Assembly: GCF_903181435.1 (NCBI RefSeq)
Contig: NZ_CAEUHO010000004.1
Span: 558,001 to 622,000, forward strand
Direction of reading: 5' to 3'
DNA: 64,000 bases
Source of the DNA: Bacteroides acidifaciens
GTDB taxonomy: Bacteria > Bacteroidota > Bacteroidia > Bacteroidales > Bacteroidaceae
Below, piece after piece: positions 57,453-64,000 of this stretch (position 1 is the first letter of the stretch; every line of letters starts with the position of its first letter). The notes under the pieces were generated by a model, which saw only the letters and a program-made list of their open reading frames with translations, made no database searches and had not been told where the DNA came from. Position numbers and translations under genes: made by a program.

Positions 57453-58949
57453 TTATTCAAGTTCTACATCTTGATTACGTACGACCCATGGAAAAACATT
57501 GAGATTGATATCTAGCTCGGCCTTGTATTCGTCCGGTTGTTCCGGGTCGATGTAAGGTTCTCCGCTACCGAGTCCTGCCACCTTGCTGACAGACAGGCGG
57601 TATATATTATTGCGGACGATACCGAATTCCATTACACCCATTTCTGTAGCGTTGTTGTTATCCTCGTGCTTGATCCAGTAGTTGTAGTAGCATGAGTAAT
57701 TTTCTGCTTTCGAGAAACGTTTGATTTGGTATCCGGCAAGGATTTCCGTAGATGCATCGTCAGTGATATCATCCGGAAGGTTGTTCAGAGCTTGTTTGCG
57801 GATAGCGTCTACACTGGTGTAGAAGTTGTAATTGAAATAGAACATTTTGGCCGGCCAGTTGGACGGATTGTTGATGTTGTTACCGTTTTCATCGAAAACG
57901 CGGTCGGTGGCAATTTCCATGTTCGCTTTAAACATCACTCCTGTGCTGTATGCGTTTAATTGTGCATTGACGAACATACAGTTCTCCAGGCAGTAGACAT
58001 GTGACCATTTGCCTGCTTGTGCCATGCCTGCCCAATTGCTGTCGTTAATATTCAGGTCTACTAATGCTTGTGCGAAGAAGCCGTCGGCATTGGTGAAATC
58101 TTTGGCGCCTTCCACTGTTTTCTTGAAGAAATAGGGGTCGATTGCATAACCGTTTTGGTCGTTGATGTTGCCGAAGTTTTCATCTGTGTATGAATCGGGT
58201 TCTTGAAGTTCATTCAATACGGCAGTGTGACGGAAAGTATAGAACTGTGTTGCTAAGTTCAACATTCTGAAGTTGTTGATCTTGATGGTACAATAAACAT
58301 CTCCGTCTGTATCCACCAATGGGAAAGACTCATATTTTTGTGTCAGTTCGATTTTGGCGACAGCGCGTTCCAGACCAATAGATACAGAGGTTACCTTGTT
58401 GGCATCTGTCGGCTCCTTTACTTCTATGTTCAGGTTGGCTGCACCGCGGTTTGTCATTACGAATCCTTTTGCGGGTACACTTGGAATCTTTCCTTCCTTG
58501 TATGTAATGCCGTCGACTGCATTCAAGAAAGCGTCTTGTGTACTGATATCTCCGGTGATAGCCTTTCCGTTGGCAATGGCGAAGATATTGTAGGTACCCG
58601 GTTTCACGGTAATCTTGTCGGCAGTGTACTGTATCTCTTCCGAGTCTGTTGTAATCCGCCGGATTCCCTGCAGATCATATTGACCTTGGAAGGTTTTGGT
58701 GGTTGAGTCGAACAGATAGACTGTCAGGCTTTTTACCGCATACTCTTCTTTCGAGCCTGTTTCGGTTATGCCCGATGATTCGGCGCTACGGGTGCCGTTT
58801 GCATTAGGGATTTCAAAAAACAGGGCAAAGTTGCCGTTGGAATCAGCGTGAGTCTCGTCAGAAAAGGCTACATCCGCATCATTGATACAACTGTACTGTG
58901 TGACTGCTGCAAATAAGAGCAGGGACACTAACTTCTTGAATCTTTTCAT
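57453..58949 (-). CDS. Mfa1-family major fimbrial subunit
   Basis: A 498-residue prolipoprotein (MKRFKKLVSLLLFAAVTQYSC, Cys21) with the N-terminal P_gingi_FimA/Mfa-like domain (YAVKSLTVYLFDSTTKTFQG; YTADKITVKPGTYNIFAIAN) and the longer C-terminal Mfa1 domain. The latter ends with YRLSVSKVAGLGSGEP and a final strand NLNVFPWVVRNQDVELE. Type V fimbrins are secreted as lipoproteins, cleaved by a trypsin-like protease after Arg or Lys and polymerised by donor-strand exchange. Candidate cleavage sites lie around GTRSAESSG (~53-61). It is 25 bp after the OmpA/DUF3868 gene. Confidence 0.92.
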   Translation of the reverse strand: MKRFKKLVSLLLFAAVTQYSCINDADVAFSDETHADSNGNFALFFEIPNANGTRSAESSGITETGSKEEYAVKSLTVYLFDSTTKTFQGQYDLQGIRRITTDSEEIQYTADKITVKPGTYNIFAIANGKAITGDISTQDAFLNAVDGITYKEGKIPSVPAKGFVMTNRGAANLNIEVKEPTDANKVTSVSIGLERAVAKIELTQKYESFPLVDTDGDVYCTIKINNFRMLNLATQFYTFRHTAVLNELQEPDSYTDENFGNINDQNGYAIDPYFFKKTVEGAKDFTNADGFFAQALVDLNINDSNWAGMAQAGKWSHVYCLENCMFVNAQLNAYSTGVMFKANMEIATDRVFDENGNNINNPSNWPAKMFYFNYNFYTSVDAIRKQALNNLPDDITDDASTEILAGYQIKRFSKAENYSCYYNYWIKHEDNNNATEMGVMEFGIVRNNIYRLSVSKVAGLGSGEPYIDPEQPDEYKAELDINLNVFPWVVRNQDVELE

Positions 58950-58974
58950 TTTTACTAAGAGTTTTAATTAAAAA

Positions 58975-60390
58975 TTATTTGAGTTCTAAAACTTGTTTCA
59001 AATTATCATCCGCTTGTGGCAATCCTGCATCCTTAGCTTGCCTGAATAGCTTTTCCGCTTCTTCATAGTTGGTCTGAAGAAAGCATAGGACTCCTTTGGC
59101 TAGTGTTGTTTCCGGCACTGGAGGGGCTTTTTCGAGAAACCCTGCCGCAGCCTTGGTGTCTTTTTGCGTCAACGCTATGCAGGCGGCATTCAGGTTGGCC
59201 GTCGGATTATCGGGAAATAGTTGTACGGCAGTCATAAATATTCTGTTATATGTCTCGCTTCCCGGTGTATGCGTGAGCGCAAGGCGGAACATCTCTTCCA
59301 GGCTCAAGTTCTTGGGATTCGTATCGAATATCTTTTGAGATTCTTCCACCGTAAAGGGGCGTACATAATATTCGATGGTATAATCGGAATGTCTTAGTAT
59401 GACAAACCAGTGTTTCAATACAAAACGGTAGAATGCCGGAAACTTCGACTTTATCAAACCTTCTTTACGGTCAGGATGAATGTTGCTTGTTACGATTTTC
59501 ATGATAGCTTCCTTGTCCTGAAAAACTGTGTCGCCCAGAAGGGCTTCAAAGCCTTCCCAGTCTTCGGGCGTATAATTGGTGTATATGTATGTGTTGTCGA
59601 AAGTATATAGTCGGGCTACATATTCCTTCAATGCCCGGGTACGTTCGCGGGCCAGCCGCTCATTTATCCGGAAAGGGCCGTCGGGCGACGCATACCCATG
59701 AATGTTGATGTGTGTGATGCTTACGTTGCTGTCTCCTTTGATGGTGTTGATCGTTTCGATGATTTTATCCAACTCTGCCGCATTATTGCTGAATTCTTTA
59801 TGAATAGCGGTCACATTCACCGGAAAGTCAATGAATGCCGACCCTTTTTCCGTCCTGATTTTAGACGTTTCAACTTGCGGAGTCAGGAAGGCAAGTTGCG
59901 GAACGGGCGTTGATTGCGGATGCAGGCGGGCAATGCAGGTGAAATCTTCCGTACCGGGAATGCCGCAACCGCAACTCTTCTCTACCAGTGTGAGTGTAGC
60001 TTGGTTCATCCATTGCTCGAATGGGACGGATTGCAGATAATGCATCGTTTGCTTATCCCCGTTTTTCCTTTGCAATGCCCGGGCTGCCTTATCTTTCCTG
60101 CCTGTCTCCCGCAGGAATATGATGTGTTGTTTCCGGCTGTTGATATATATGGGTGGCAGTTCCAACCGATGTTCCAGACTGTCACAGACAACGGGAACCA
60201 GCACCACTGATTCATTGGACGAGAGGTCGCGGGTGATATCCATCGAAATAGAAACCACCAACTCTTTCCCTGCCTTGTACAGACTGGAAGTAGTTGTGCG
60301 GACAGTCCCCGCCTCTCCCGTTACAGCAGTTTGGGCTTGTATCGAAAGAGATAGAATGACCGCGATAATAAAAATTCCTCCTGTCTTCAT
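58975..60390 (-). CDS. DUF3868 protein with an OmpA-like domain
   Basis: A 471-residue exported protein (signal ~1-20, ending IQAQ). The N-terminal DUF3868 domain covers ~25-160. An OmpA-like peptidoglycan-binding domain lies at ~185-265 (FIDFPVNVTAIHKEFSNN, THINIHGYASPDGPFRINE, LARERTRALKEYV). C-terminal TPR-like helices follow (~350-471; NPTANLNAACIALTQKDTKA). It should link outer-membrane components of the fimbrial locus to the cell wall. Its paralogue at 61213 has the same ends but lacks the OmpA-like middle. Confidence 0.87.
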   Translation of the reverse strand: MKTGGIFIIAVILSLSIQAQTAVTGEAGTVRTTTSSLYKAGKELVVSISMDITRDLSSNESVVLVPVVCDSLEHRLELPPIYINSRKQHIIFLRETGRKDKAARALQRKNGDKQTMHYLQSVPFEQWMNQATLTLVEKSCGCGIPGTEDFTCIARLHPQSTPVPQLAFLTPQVETSKIRTEKGSAFIDFPVNVTAIHKEFSNNAAELDKIIETINTIKGDSNVSITHINIHGYASPDGPFRINERLARERTRALKEYVARLYTFDNTYIYTNYTPEDWEGFEALLGDTVFQDKEAIMKIVTSNIHPDRKEGLIKSKFPAFYRFVLKHWFVILRHSDYTIEYYVRPFTVEESQKIFDTNPKNLSLEEMFRLALTHTPGSETYNRIFMTAVQLFPDNPTANLNAACIALTQKDTKAAAGFLEKAPPVPETTLAKGVLCFLQTNYEEAEKLFRQAKDAGLPQADDNLKQVLELK

Positions 60391-60432
60391 TGTCGTAATA
60401 ATCTGTATTTCTTCATTTCAGTGTGAGAATAA

Positions 60433-60624
60433 TCACCAGGGATAAATCTGGGAAATTATTCCGCTTTGTTGTAATTCTTCCAATATCTTTATATCCTTCT
60501 TGTTCTTACTTACGCCACCATGTCCCAAGTGATATACTCTCCAAGGAGTGGAGTGGTGCTTGCGTGCTATCTGGACGTATATGTTCCTTCTTTTTGAAAA
60601 CCAAACTTTCCATAAACTTCTCAT
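60433..60624 (-). CDS. Small basic protein in the fimbrial operon
   Basis: A 63-residue basic ORF (MRSLWKVWFSKRRNIYVQIA; HHSTPWRVYHLGHGGVSKN; LEELQQSGIISQIYPW at the end) filling the gap between two fimbrial-locus genes. It starts 12 bp after the upstream stop with an A/G-rich leader (AAGAAGAAAAAGGT) before the ATG, which supports translation. There is no signal peptide or family match. It could be spurious, but the fit and the length of the gap favour a gene. Confidence 0.5.
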   Translation of the reverse strand: MRSLWKVWFSKRRNIYVQIARKHHSTPWRVYHLGHGGVSKNKKDIKILEELQQSGIISQIYPW

Positions 60625-60636
60625 ACCTTTTTCTTC

Positions 60637-61200
60637 TTAAAATAGATAAACTAAACTTATTGAGGCTTTGGCAGGCCCTATGTAATGATGATGTCCTTTG
60701 TTACGTACTCCGGCACATTTCCTGACGCAGTTGTATTGTTTATAATGAATATAATCGTATCCCACTCCTAAGCTCGTTTCCACATTCCAATGATCGTTCA
60801 GCATCCAATGGTAGCCGCAGCTAATGCCGCCTCCTATAAGCCACCCTTCATACCGGTACTTCTTCAGGTCAGAGAATATACCAAAAGGCAGCTTTTTCCC
60901 ACCGACATTGAATTGCGCTCCATTGAGATAGATTCCCCAAGACAGGCCGTTAAACTTCTGGCAAGTCCAATATTTATATTCGGGTTGAATCACCCAATAA
61001 CGGTTCACGTACATCTCGCTCCGTTTCCATGGTCGCAGGCTTCCTGCCAGTTCGACGGTGCTTTTATTCCCTATGGCATAAGAGATTCCGGCTCCGAAAG
61101 CTCCGTCAATGGCGGGAAGTGTGTTGAGTCTGACGGCTACTTTCTGCGAATAACCGTCAAGACAACCAAATAATAGGAACAGGAGTAAAATATATCTCAT
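60637..61200 (-). CDS. DUF3575 outer-membrane protein (second copy)
   Basis: A 187-residue exported protein (signal ~1-18, MRYILLLFLLFGCLDGYSQ) of the DUF3575 family: KVAVRLNTLPAIDGAFGAGI, the SLRPWKRSEMYVNRYWVIQPEYKYW block (WxxQPExRYW is the family mark), GISCGYHWMLNDHWNVE and the final strand AKASISLVYLF. It probably forms an 8-strand-type barrel. It pairs with the upstream DUF3868 gene (13-bp gap) and is a paralogue of the gene at 62285. Confidence 0.88.
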   Translation of the reverse strand: MRYILLLFLLFGCLDGYSQKVAVRLNTLPAIDGAFGAGISYAIGNKSTVELAGSLRPWKRSEMYVNRYWVIQPEYKYWTCQKFNGLSWGIYLNGAQFNVGGKKLPFGIFSDLKKYRYEGWLIGGGISCGYHWMLNDHWNVETSLGVGYDYIHYKQYNCVRKCAGVRNKGHHHYIGPAKASISLVYLF

Positions 61201-61212
61201 TGTATCTACCAG

Positions 61213-62262
61213 TTAATGCCGTTTATTATTTTCAAAAAAAACATTCAGATTGTATGCAGCTTCCTCGGAACCTTCCGCCTTAGCGGCTTTCAGTATGCGG
61301 ATGCCTTCGTATGTATTTCCGGTCATCAACTCATATACACCCCGGCAACTCTTGTAGGCAAGTCCCTCGTGCAATGCCATGGAAAGAAACTTGCTTGCGG
61401 ATTTCGTATCTCCCTGCTCAATGGCGGCAGCCGCCGCATTGAGGTTGGCAACGGGGTGTACAGGATACAGTTTCACGCTGATATTGATAATCTGATAAAA
61501 CTTCGCCTTATTATCCGCATATGATAAGGCTACCGTGTACAGTTCGCGGAGTGATAACATCTGCGGATTGATGTCAGCCATAATCTTGGCTTCCTCAAGA
61601 TTGAAGTTCAACTCTTTCTGATTGCGGATATCCACATCATCCGATGACGGCGAGACATACGAACCTTTATACCTCGTTTTTTTGCTTGTTGGGACAACAG
61701 AAGGAGTTGTGCTGTTGTCTGCTGTTGCCGCAGAGGAGACTTCCTGGATAGCCGTATTGCCCATATTCGGTGGAAGCACTGCATATTGCGGTGCGATGAT
61801 TAGCGTATCTTTCAGTGTCTGTTCGCCTTCGGGTCTGACAATCGTTCTTCTCAAATAGAGCGTGGCGTCGTTCATCCAGTTTTCTGCCGGCAATGCGGTG
61901 CGGTAATTGATGGTGCGTGAATGGCTATCGTCGATACCAGCTACAAGATAGGCAGCGTCGTCTGCCTTACTGCCCTTCTTCTTGCGCAGTATCTGGTTGC
62001 GCAAATATAATTTCTGCTTCTGTTTGCCGTTCAGTTGGATGGCCGGTAATTGTATTCTGTGGTCTTGCCCGGTCAGGACAGGTGTCAGTATGACGGCATT
62101 CTTCGGGTTCATATCCTCGATTTCTACCGATACGTCCATCGAAAGGAGTAATGAGTCTGCCCGTACTCCCAGGAAATGGGGCTTGATATCCAGCTTGACG
62201 TTCTGTGCCGGAAGCAGATTACATATCAATAGACCGAGCAAGATGAGTGTTTTCGTTTTCAT
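61213..62262 (-). CDS. DUF3868 protein lacking the OmpA-like domain
   Basis: A 349-residue exported protein (signal ~1-19, ending LLPAQ) with an N-terminal DUF3868 domain (~20-155; LLLSMDVSVEIEDMNPKNAV, LPAENWMNDATLYLRR). A low-complexity Ser/Thr linker (~175-205) follows, then C-terminal TPR-like helices (~230-349; HPVANLNAAAAAIEQGDTKS). Compared with its paralogue at 58975 the OmpA-like segment is absent and the linker takes its place. It lies 22 bp after the first DUF3575 gene. Confidence 0.86.
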   Translation of the reverse strand: MKTKTLILLGLLICNLLPAQNVKLDIKPHFLGVRADSLLLSMDVSVEIEDMNPKNAVILTPVLTGQDHRIQLPAIQLNGKQKQKLYLRNQILRKKKGSKADDAAYLVAGIDDSHSRTINYRTALPAENWMNDATLYLRRTIVRPEGEQTLKDTLIIAPQYAVLPPNMGNTAIQEVSSAATADNSTTPSVVPTSKKTRYKGSYVSPSSDDVDIRNQKELNFNLEEAKIMADINPQMLSLRELYTVALSYADNKAKFYQIINISVKLYPVHPVANLNAAAAAIEQGDTKSASKFLSMALHEGLAYKSCRGVYELMTGNTYEGIRILKAAKAEGSEEAAYNLNVFFENNKRH

Positions 62263-62284
62263 TTTATGCGTTTATTAAATTGGA

Positions 62285-62959
62285 TTATTGGATGAAATAC
62301 ACGACTGATATTCCTATTTGCGTAGCTCCCCAATAGTTGCAATTTGACTTTTCTATCAGGGGAGCGCCTGCGGATTGCCCGTAGCGTTTGTAATTGAGAT
62401 GGGCGTATCCCAATGCGATACCCGCTTCCAGATTCCATTGCGGGCTAATCATCCATTGGTAACCGTAGGAAATGCCGAACCCCGCCAGATTGCCTTGATA
62501 GCGGTTGTTGGTGATGTGTCGGTTCTCTACACCCAGCATCTTTCCATCTCCGAATCCCCAGGGAAGCATTCCGCCGAAATTGAATAAGGCATAATGAAGC
62601 TGTAGCCCGATAAAGCTTCCTGCGAATGCTTCGTTGAACCATTTACGGTATTCCGGTTGCACGAGGAAATGCTTCATTTTCTTATTGTTGCTGAAACTCC
62701 ACGGATTGTAATTGACGGAAAGACTGAGGGTATGTGTATCGTCACAGCGTATTTCACCTCCGAGATTGAATGAACTGGTAAGGTCATAGAGCAGATTGCT
62801 CTTGACGGCTATGTTCTGTCCACATAGGTTGGATGCAGGCAGGATGAATCCGATAAAGATGAAAAGGACGACCGGCATTTGTTTTATGCTTGTCGCAAAC
62901 TTCCATCTTCCGCCCGCGAACGGGTGCGAGTATTTAGCTGTATCAGGTTTGTGTGTCAT
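62285..62959 (-). CDS. DUF3575 outer-membrane protein (first gene of the fimbrial operon)
   Basis: A 224-residue exported protein. The ATG at 62959 puts 27 mostly polar residues before the hydrophobic signal core (PVVLFIFIGFILPASNLCGQ); an internal ATG at 62878 would give a standard signal peptide and is equally plausible. The mature part is DUF3575: IAVKSNLLYDLTSSFNLGGE, LVQPEYRKWFNEAFAGSFIG and the closing strand GATQIGISVVYFIQ. It is first in the operon, and its start is only 22 bp from the left arm of the invertible segment, so its expression should depend on that switch. Confidence 0.86.
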   Translation of the reverse strand: MTHKPDTAKYSHPFAGGRWKFATSIKQMPVVLFIFIGFILPASNLCGQNIAVKSNLLYDLTSSFNLGGEIRCDDTHTLSLSVNYNPWSFSNNKKMKHFLVQPEYRKWFNEAFAGSFIGLQLHYALFNFGGMLPWGFGDGKMLGVENRHITNNRYQGNLAGFGISYGYQWMISPQWNLEAGIALGYAHLNYKRYGQSAGAPLIEKSNCNYWGATQIGISVVYFIQ

Positions 62960-63042
62960 AACTTTTTCTTTATGTGTATCCGTTACTTCTTAGGTAACGG
63001 AATTCTATTTGCATGACAAATGTATCTGAAGATAAAACAGGA

Positions 63043-63060
63043 AAAAGACAGTGGTCTTTT
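63043..63060 (-). terminator. Hairpin inside the invertible segment
   Basis: AAAAGAC (63043-63049) pairs with GTCTTTT (63054-63060). Read on the minus strand it is followed by TTCCTGTTTT. In the present orientation it could stop read-through from the recombinase gene into the fimbrial operon. Confidence 0.4.
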
Positions 63061-63205
63061 ATAAATAAAATATACTTGAATGATTTCGGATGGGAATTAG
63101 TCCGACGTTCGGCAATAGATGGTTAGAACATGAAAGAAATCTGCTTCGTGTTCTTGCCTGTTATTTTATTTTTCAAAGAAAAAAAATAAAATAAGATACG
63201 ATTTA

Positions 63206-63238
63206 TTTGGATGGTGAAGTTCTTTTTATATATCTTTG
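63206..63238 (+). promoter_or_regulatory. Promoter within the invertible segment
   Basis: TTTG (63206-63209), a 21-bp spacer and TATCTTTG (63231-63238) form a sigma-ABfr promoter reading toward the plus-strand right, into the 3' end of the opposing recombinase gene. Confidence 0.78.
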
Positions 63239-63308
63239 TGTCGTATTTATATCCGTTACCTAAGAAGTAACAGAGTTGGTAAAGTGCTTGTTCTTAGTTT
63301 ATTATGGA

Positions 63309-64000
63309 TTAATGGCTCTCTCCGCTGTAAGATGCTATGTAATAACAATTCAATTTGTTGGCATCTGTCCTTTCTTTCAATCCGAAGCCTTTCAGGTAGG
63401 TCTGTGTGGTCTTGATTGATTTGTGCCCTAGTGATTCACTAATCATCTCGATGGAGATTCCCTGATACTTTGCGTTTGTTGCCCAGGAGTGGCGGATAGT
63501 ATATGAAGTGACAGGTGATTTCAGTCGCAATTCTCTCGACAGGCTTTTCAGTTGGTTGTTGAACCGGCGGAGTGCCGATTGGTATTCTTTATAAACTCTC
63601 TCGTCTTTCCGCGGCTTGTCGCCTTTCATGATATTGAACAGATAATCGGGATAATTATCTCTCGGCGCAGTGTTGTTGCGTAGTTTGTTCATTTCCTTCT
63701 TCGACATATCCAATATTTCAAGGCTTATAGGCGTTCCTGTCTTTATACGGTTGTATCTAAGAACGTTCTGTTCAAGTGCTGATTTCTCCATATGCGCAAA
63801 GTCAGAGAACGGCATGCCGCAGAACTGGAACATCAGTCGTGCGATGGCTTGTGTACGGGTCAAGTGTTCGGACTGGGGAGTTTTGTAGAGAAGCGTATGC
63901 AATTCGTCGGGTGGCAGTGCTTTCTTCTGTCGTACATCTACTCCTGTGTACACATCACGAAATAACCGGGGGATAAAACGGGCGATACCAGCTTCCACAC
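63309..64000 (-). CDS. Tyrosine recombinase, C-terminal part
   Basis: At least 229 residues of a tyrosine site-specific recombinase, open to the window edge on its 5' side. The catalytic domain shows RIKTGTPISLEIL (the beta-strand Lys region), SYTIRHSWATNAKYQGISIE (second Arg, with Tyr for the usual His of HxxR, as in many Bacteroides enzymes), ISESLGHKSIKTTQTYL (His and the nucleophile Tyr). Where relatives have the first catalytic Arg (RGMPF or RGLPF), this copy reads QFCGMPFSD, so Cys replaces Arg. Its stop is 38 bp from the invertible segment, making it the likely invertase, if active. Confidence 0.88.
   Translation of the reverse strand, partial: VEAGIARFIPRLFRDVYTGVDVRQKKALPPDELHTLLYKTPQSEHLTRTQAIARLMFQFCGMPFSDFAHMEKSALEQNVLRYNRIKTGTPISLEILDMSKKEMNKLRNNTAPRDNYPDYLFNIMKGDKPRKDERVYKEYQSALRRFNNQLKSLSRELRLKSPVTSYTIRHSWATNAKYQGISIEMISESLGHKSIKTTQTYLKGFGLKERTDANKLNCYYIASYSGESH

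Larger units (their letters stand above)
62982..63271. other. Invertible promoter segment (phase switch), OFF orientation
   Basis: A perfect 20-bp inverted repeat bounds 250 bp: GTTACTTCTTAGGTAACGGA at 62982-63001 and its reverse complement at 63252-63271. Each arm contains GTTAC-N7-GTAAC, itself palindromic, like invertible sites known from Bacteroides. The only strong promoter inside points to the plus strand, away from the fimbrial operon. Inversion would move the -7 element to about 63022-63015 on the minus strand, about 55 bp before the DUF3575 start. Confidence 0.88.

Overview
The window looks like a chromosomal segment of a Bacteroides species. The protein set is typical of the genus: a TonB-dependent receptor, a propeller/AraC regulator, Mfa1/Mfa2 (type V) fimbriae, DUF3575, DUF3868, DUF3244 and DUF5723 proteins, and a membrane pyrophosphatase. 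Many genes are preceded by the Bacteroides sigma-ABfr promoter (-33 TTTG, -7 TAnnTTTG), and Shine-Dalgarno signals are weak. The species cannot be fixed from the sequence alone.

Layout. 0-6 kb: the 3' end of shikimate kinase, then a tight three-gene operon of a Sel1-repeat protein, a short Hsp90-family ATPase and a helical-repeat protein. 6-12 kb: arginine decarboxylase, acetyl(succinyl)glutamate kinase, an ECF sigma factor with a putative membrane anti-sigma, a GIN-domain lipoprotein and a YgjP-type metallopeptidase. 12-22.6 kb: a long co-directional block rimP-nusA-infB-cvpA-sufBCDS, linking translation/transcription factors to Fe-S cluster assembly. 22.8-31 kb: a YbjQ protein behind an ECF-type promoter, a GH36 alpha-galactosidase and TonB receptor, and a divergent membrane-tethered regulator. 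31-45 kb: hppA, rnhB, an outer-membrane protein, corA, a TlpA-like reductase, gpmI, a four-helix-bundle gene inside an inverted-repeat unit, DUF3109, gyrB, rpsT and tRNA-Glu.

45.5-56 kb is accessory and visibly AT-richer: a decayed AAA-ATPase/nuclease gene, a 1-kb gene-poor stretch with 22-bp periodic repeats, then lipoproteins, a catalytically ruined astacin homologue, a large secreted alpha/beta hydrolase and a TPR-transmembrane-HTH regulator. 56.4-64 kb is a fimbrial locus on the minus strand (DUF3575, DUF3868, DUF3575, small ORF, DUF3868/OmpA, Mfa1, Mfa2). It is preceded by an invertible promoter segment with 20-bp perfect inverted repeats and a tyrosine recombinase gene. In this copy the promoter points away from the operon, so the locus reads as phase-OFF.

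Main signals beyond routine annotation: (i) the phase-OFF invertible promoter and its recombinase, which has Cys where the first catalytic Arg is expected; (ii) four intergenic arrays with an identical 22-bp period but unrelated palindromic cores; (iii) a 0.43-kb inverted-repeat unit carrying a four-helix-bundle gene, with a gene-less relative between sufB and sufC; (iv) the Hsp90-Sel1-helical-repeat operon; (v) a pseudo-astacin in a secreted-hydrolase operon; (vi) two membrane-tethered one-component regulators; (vii) an ECF promoter motif shared by the sigma gene and ybjQ.
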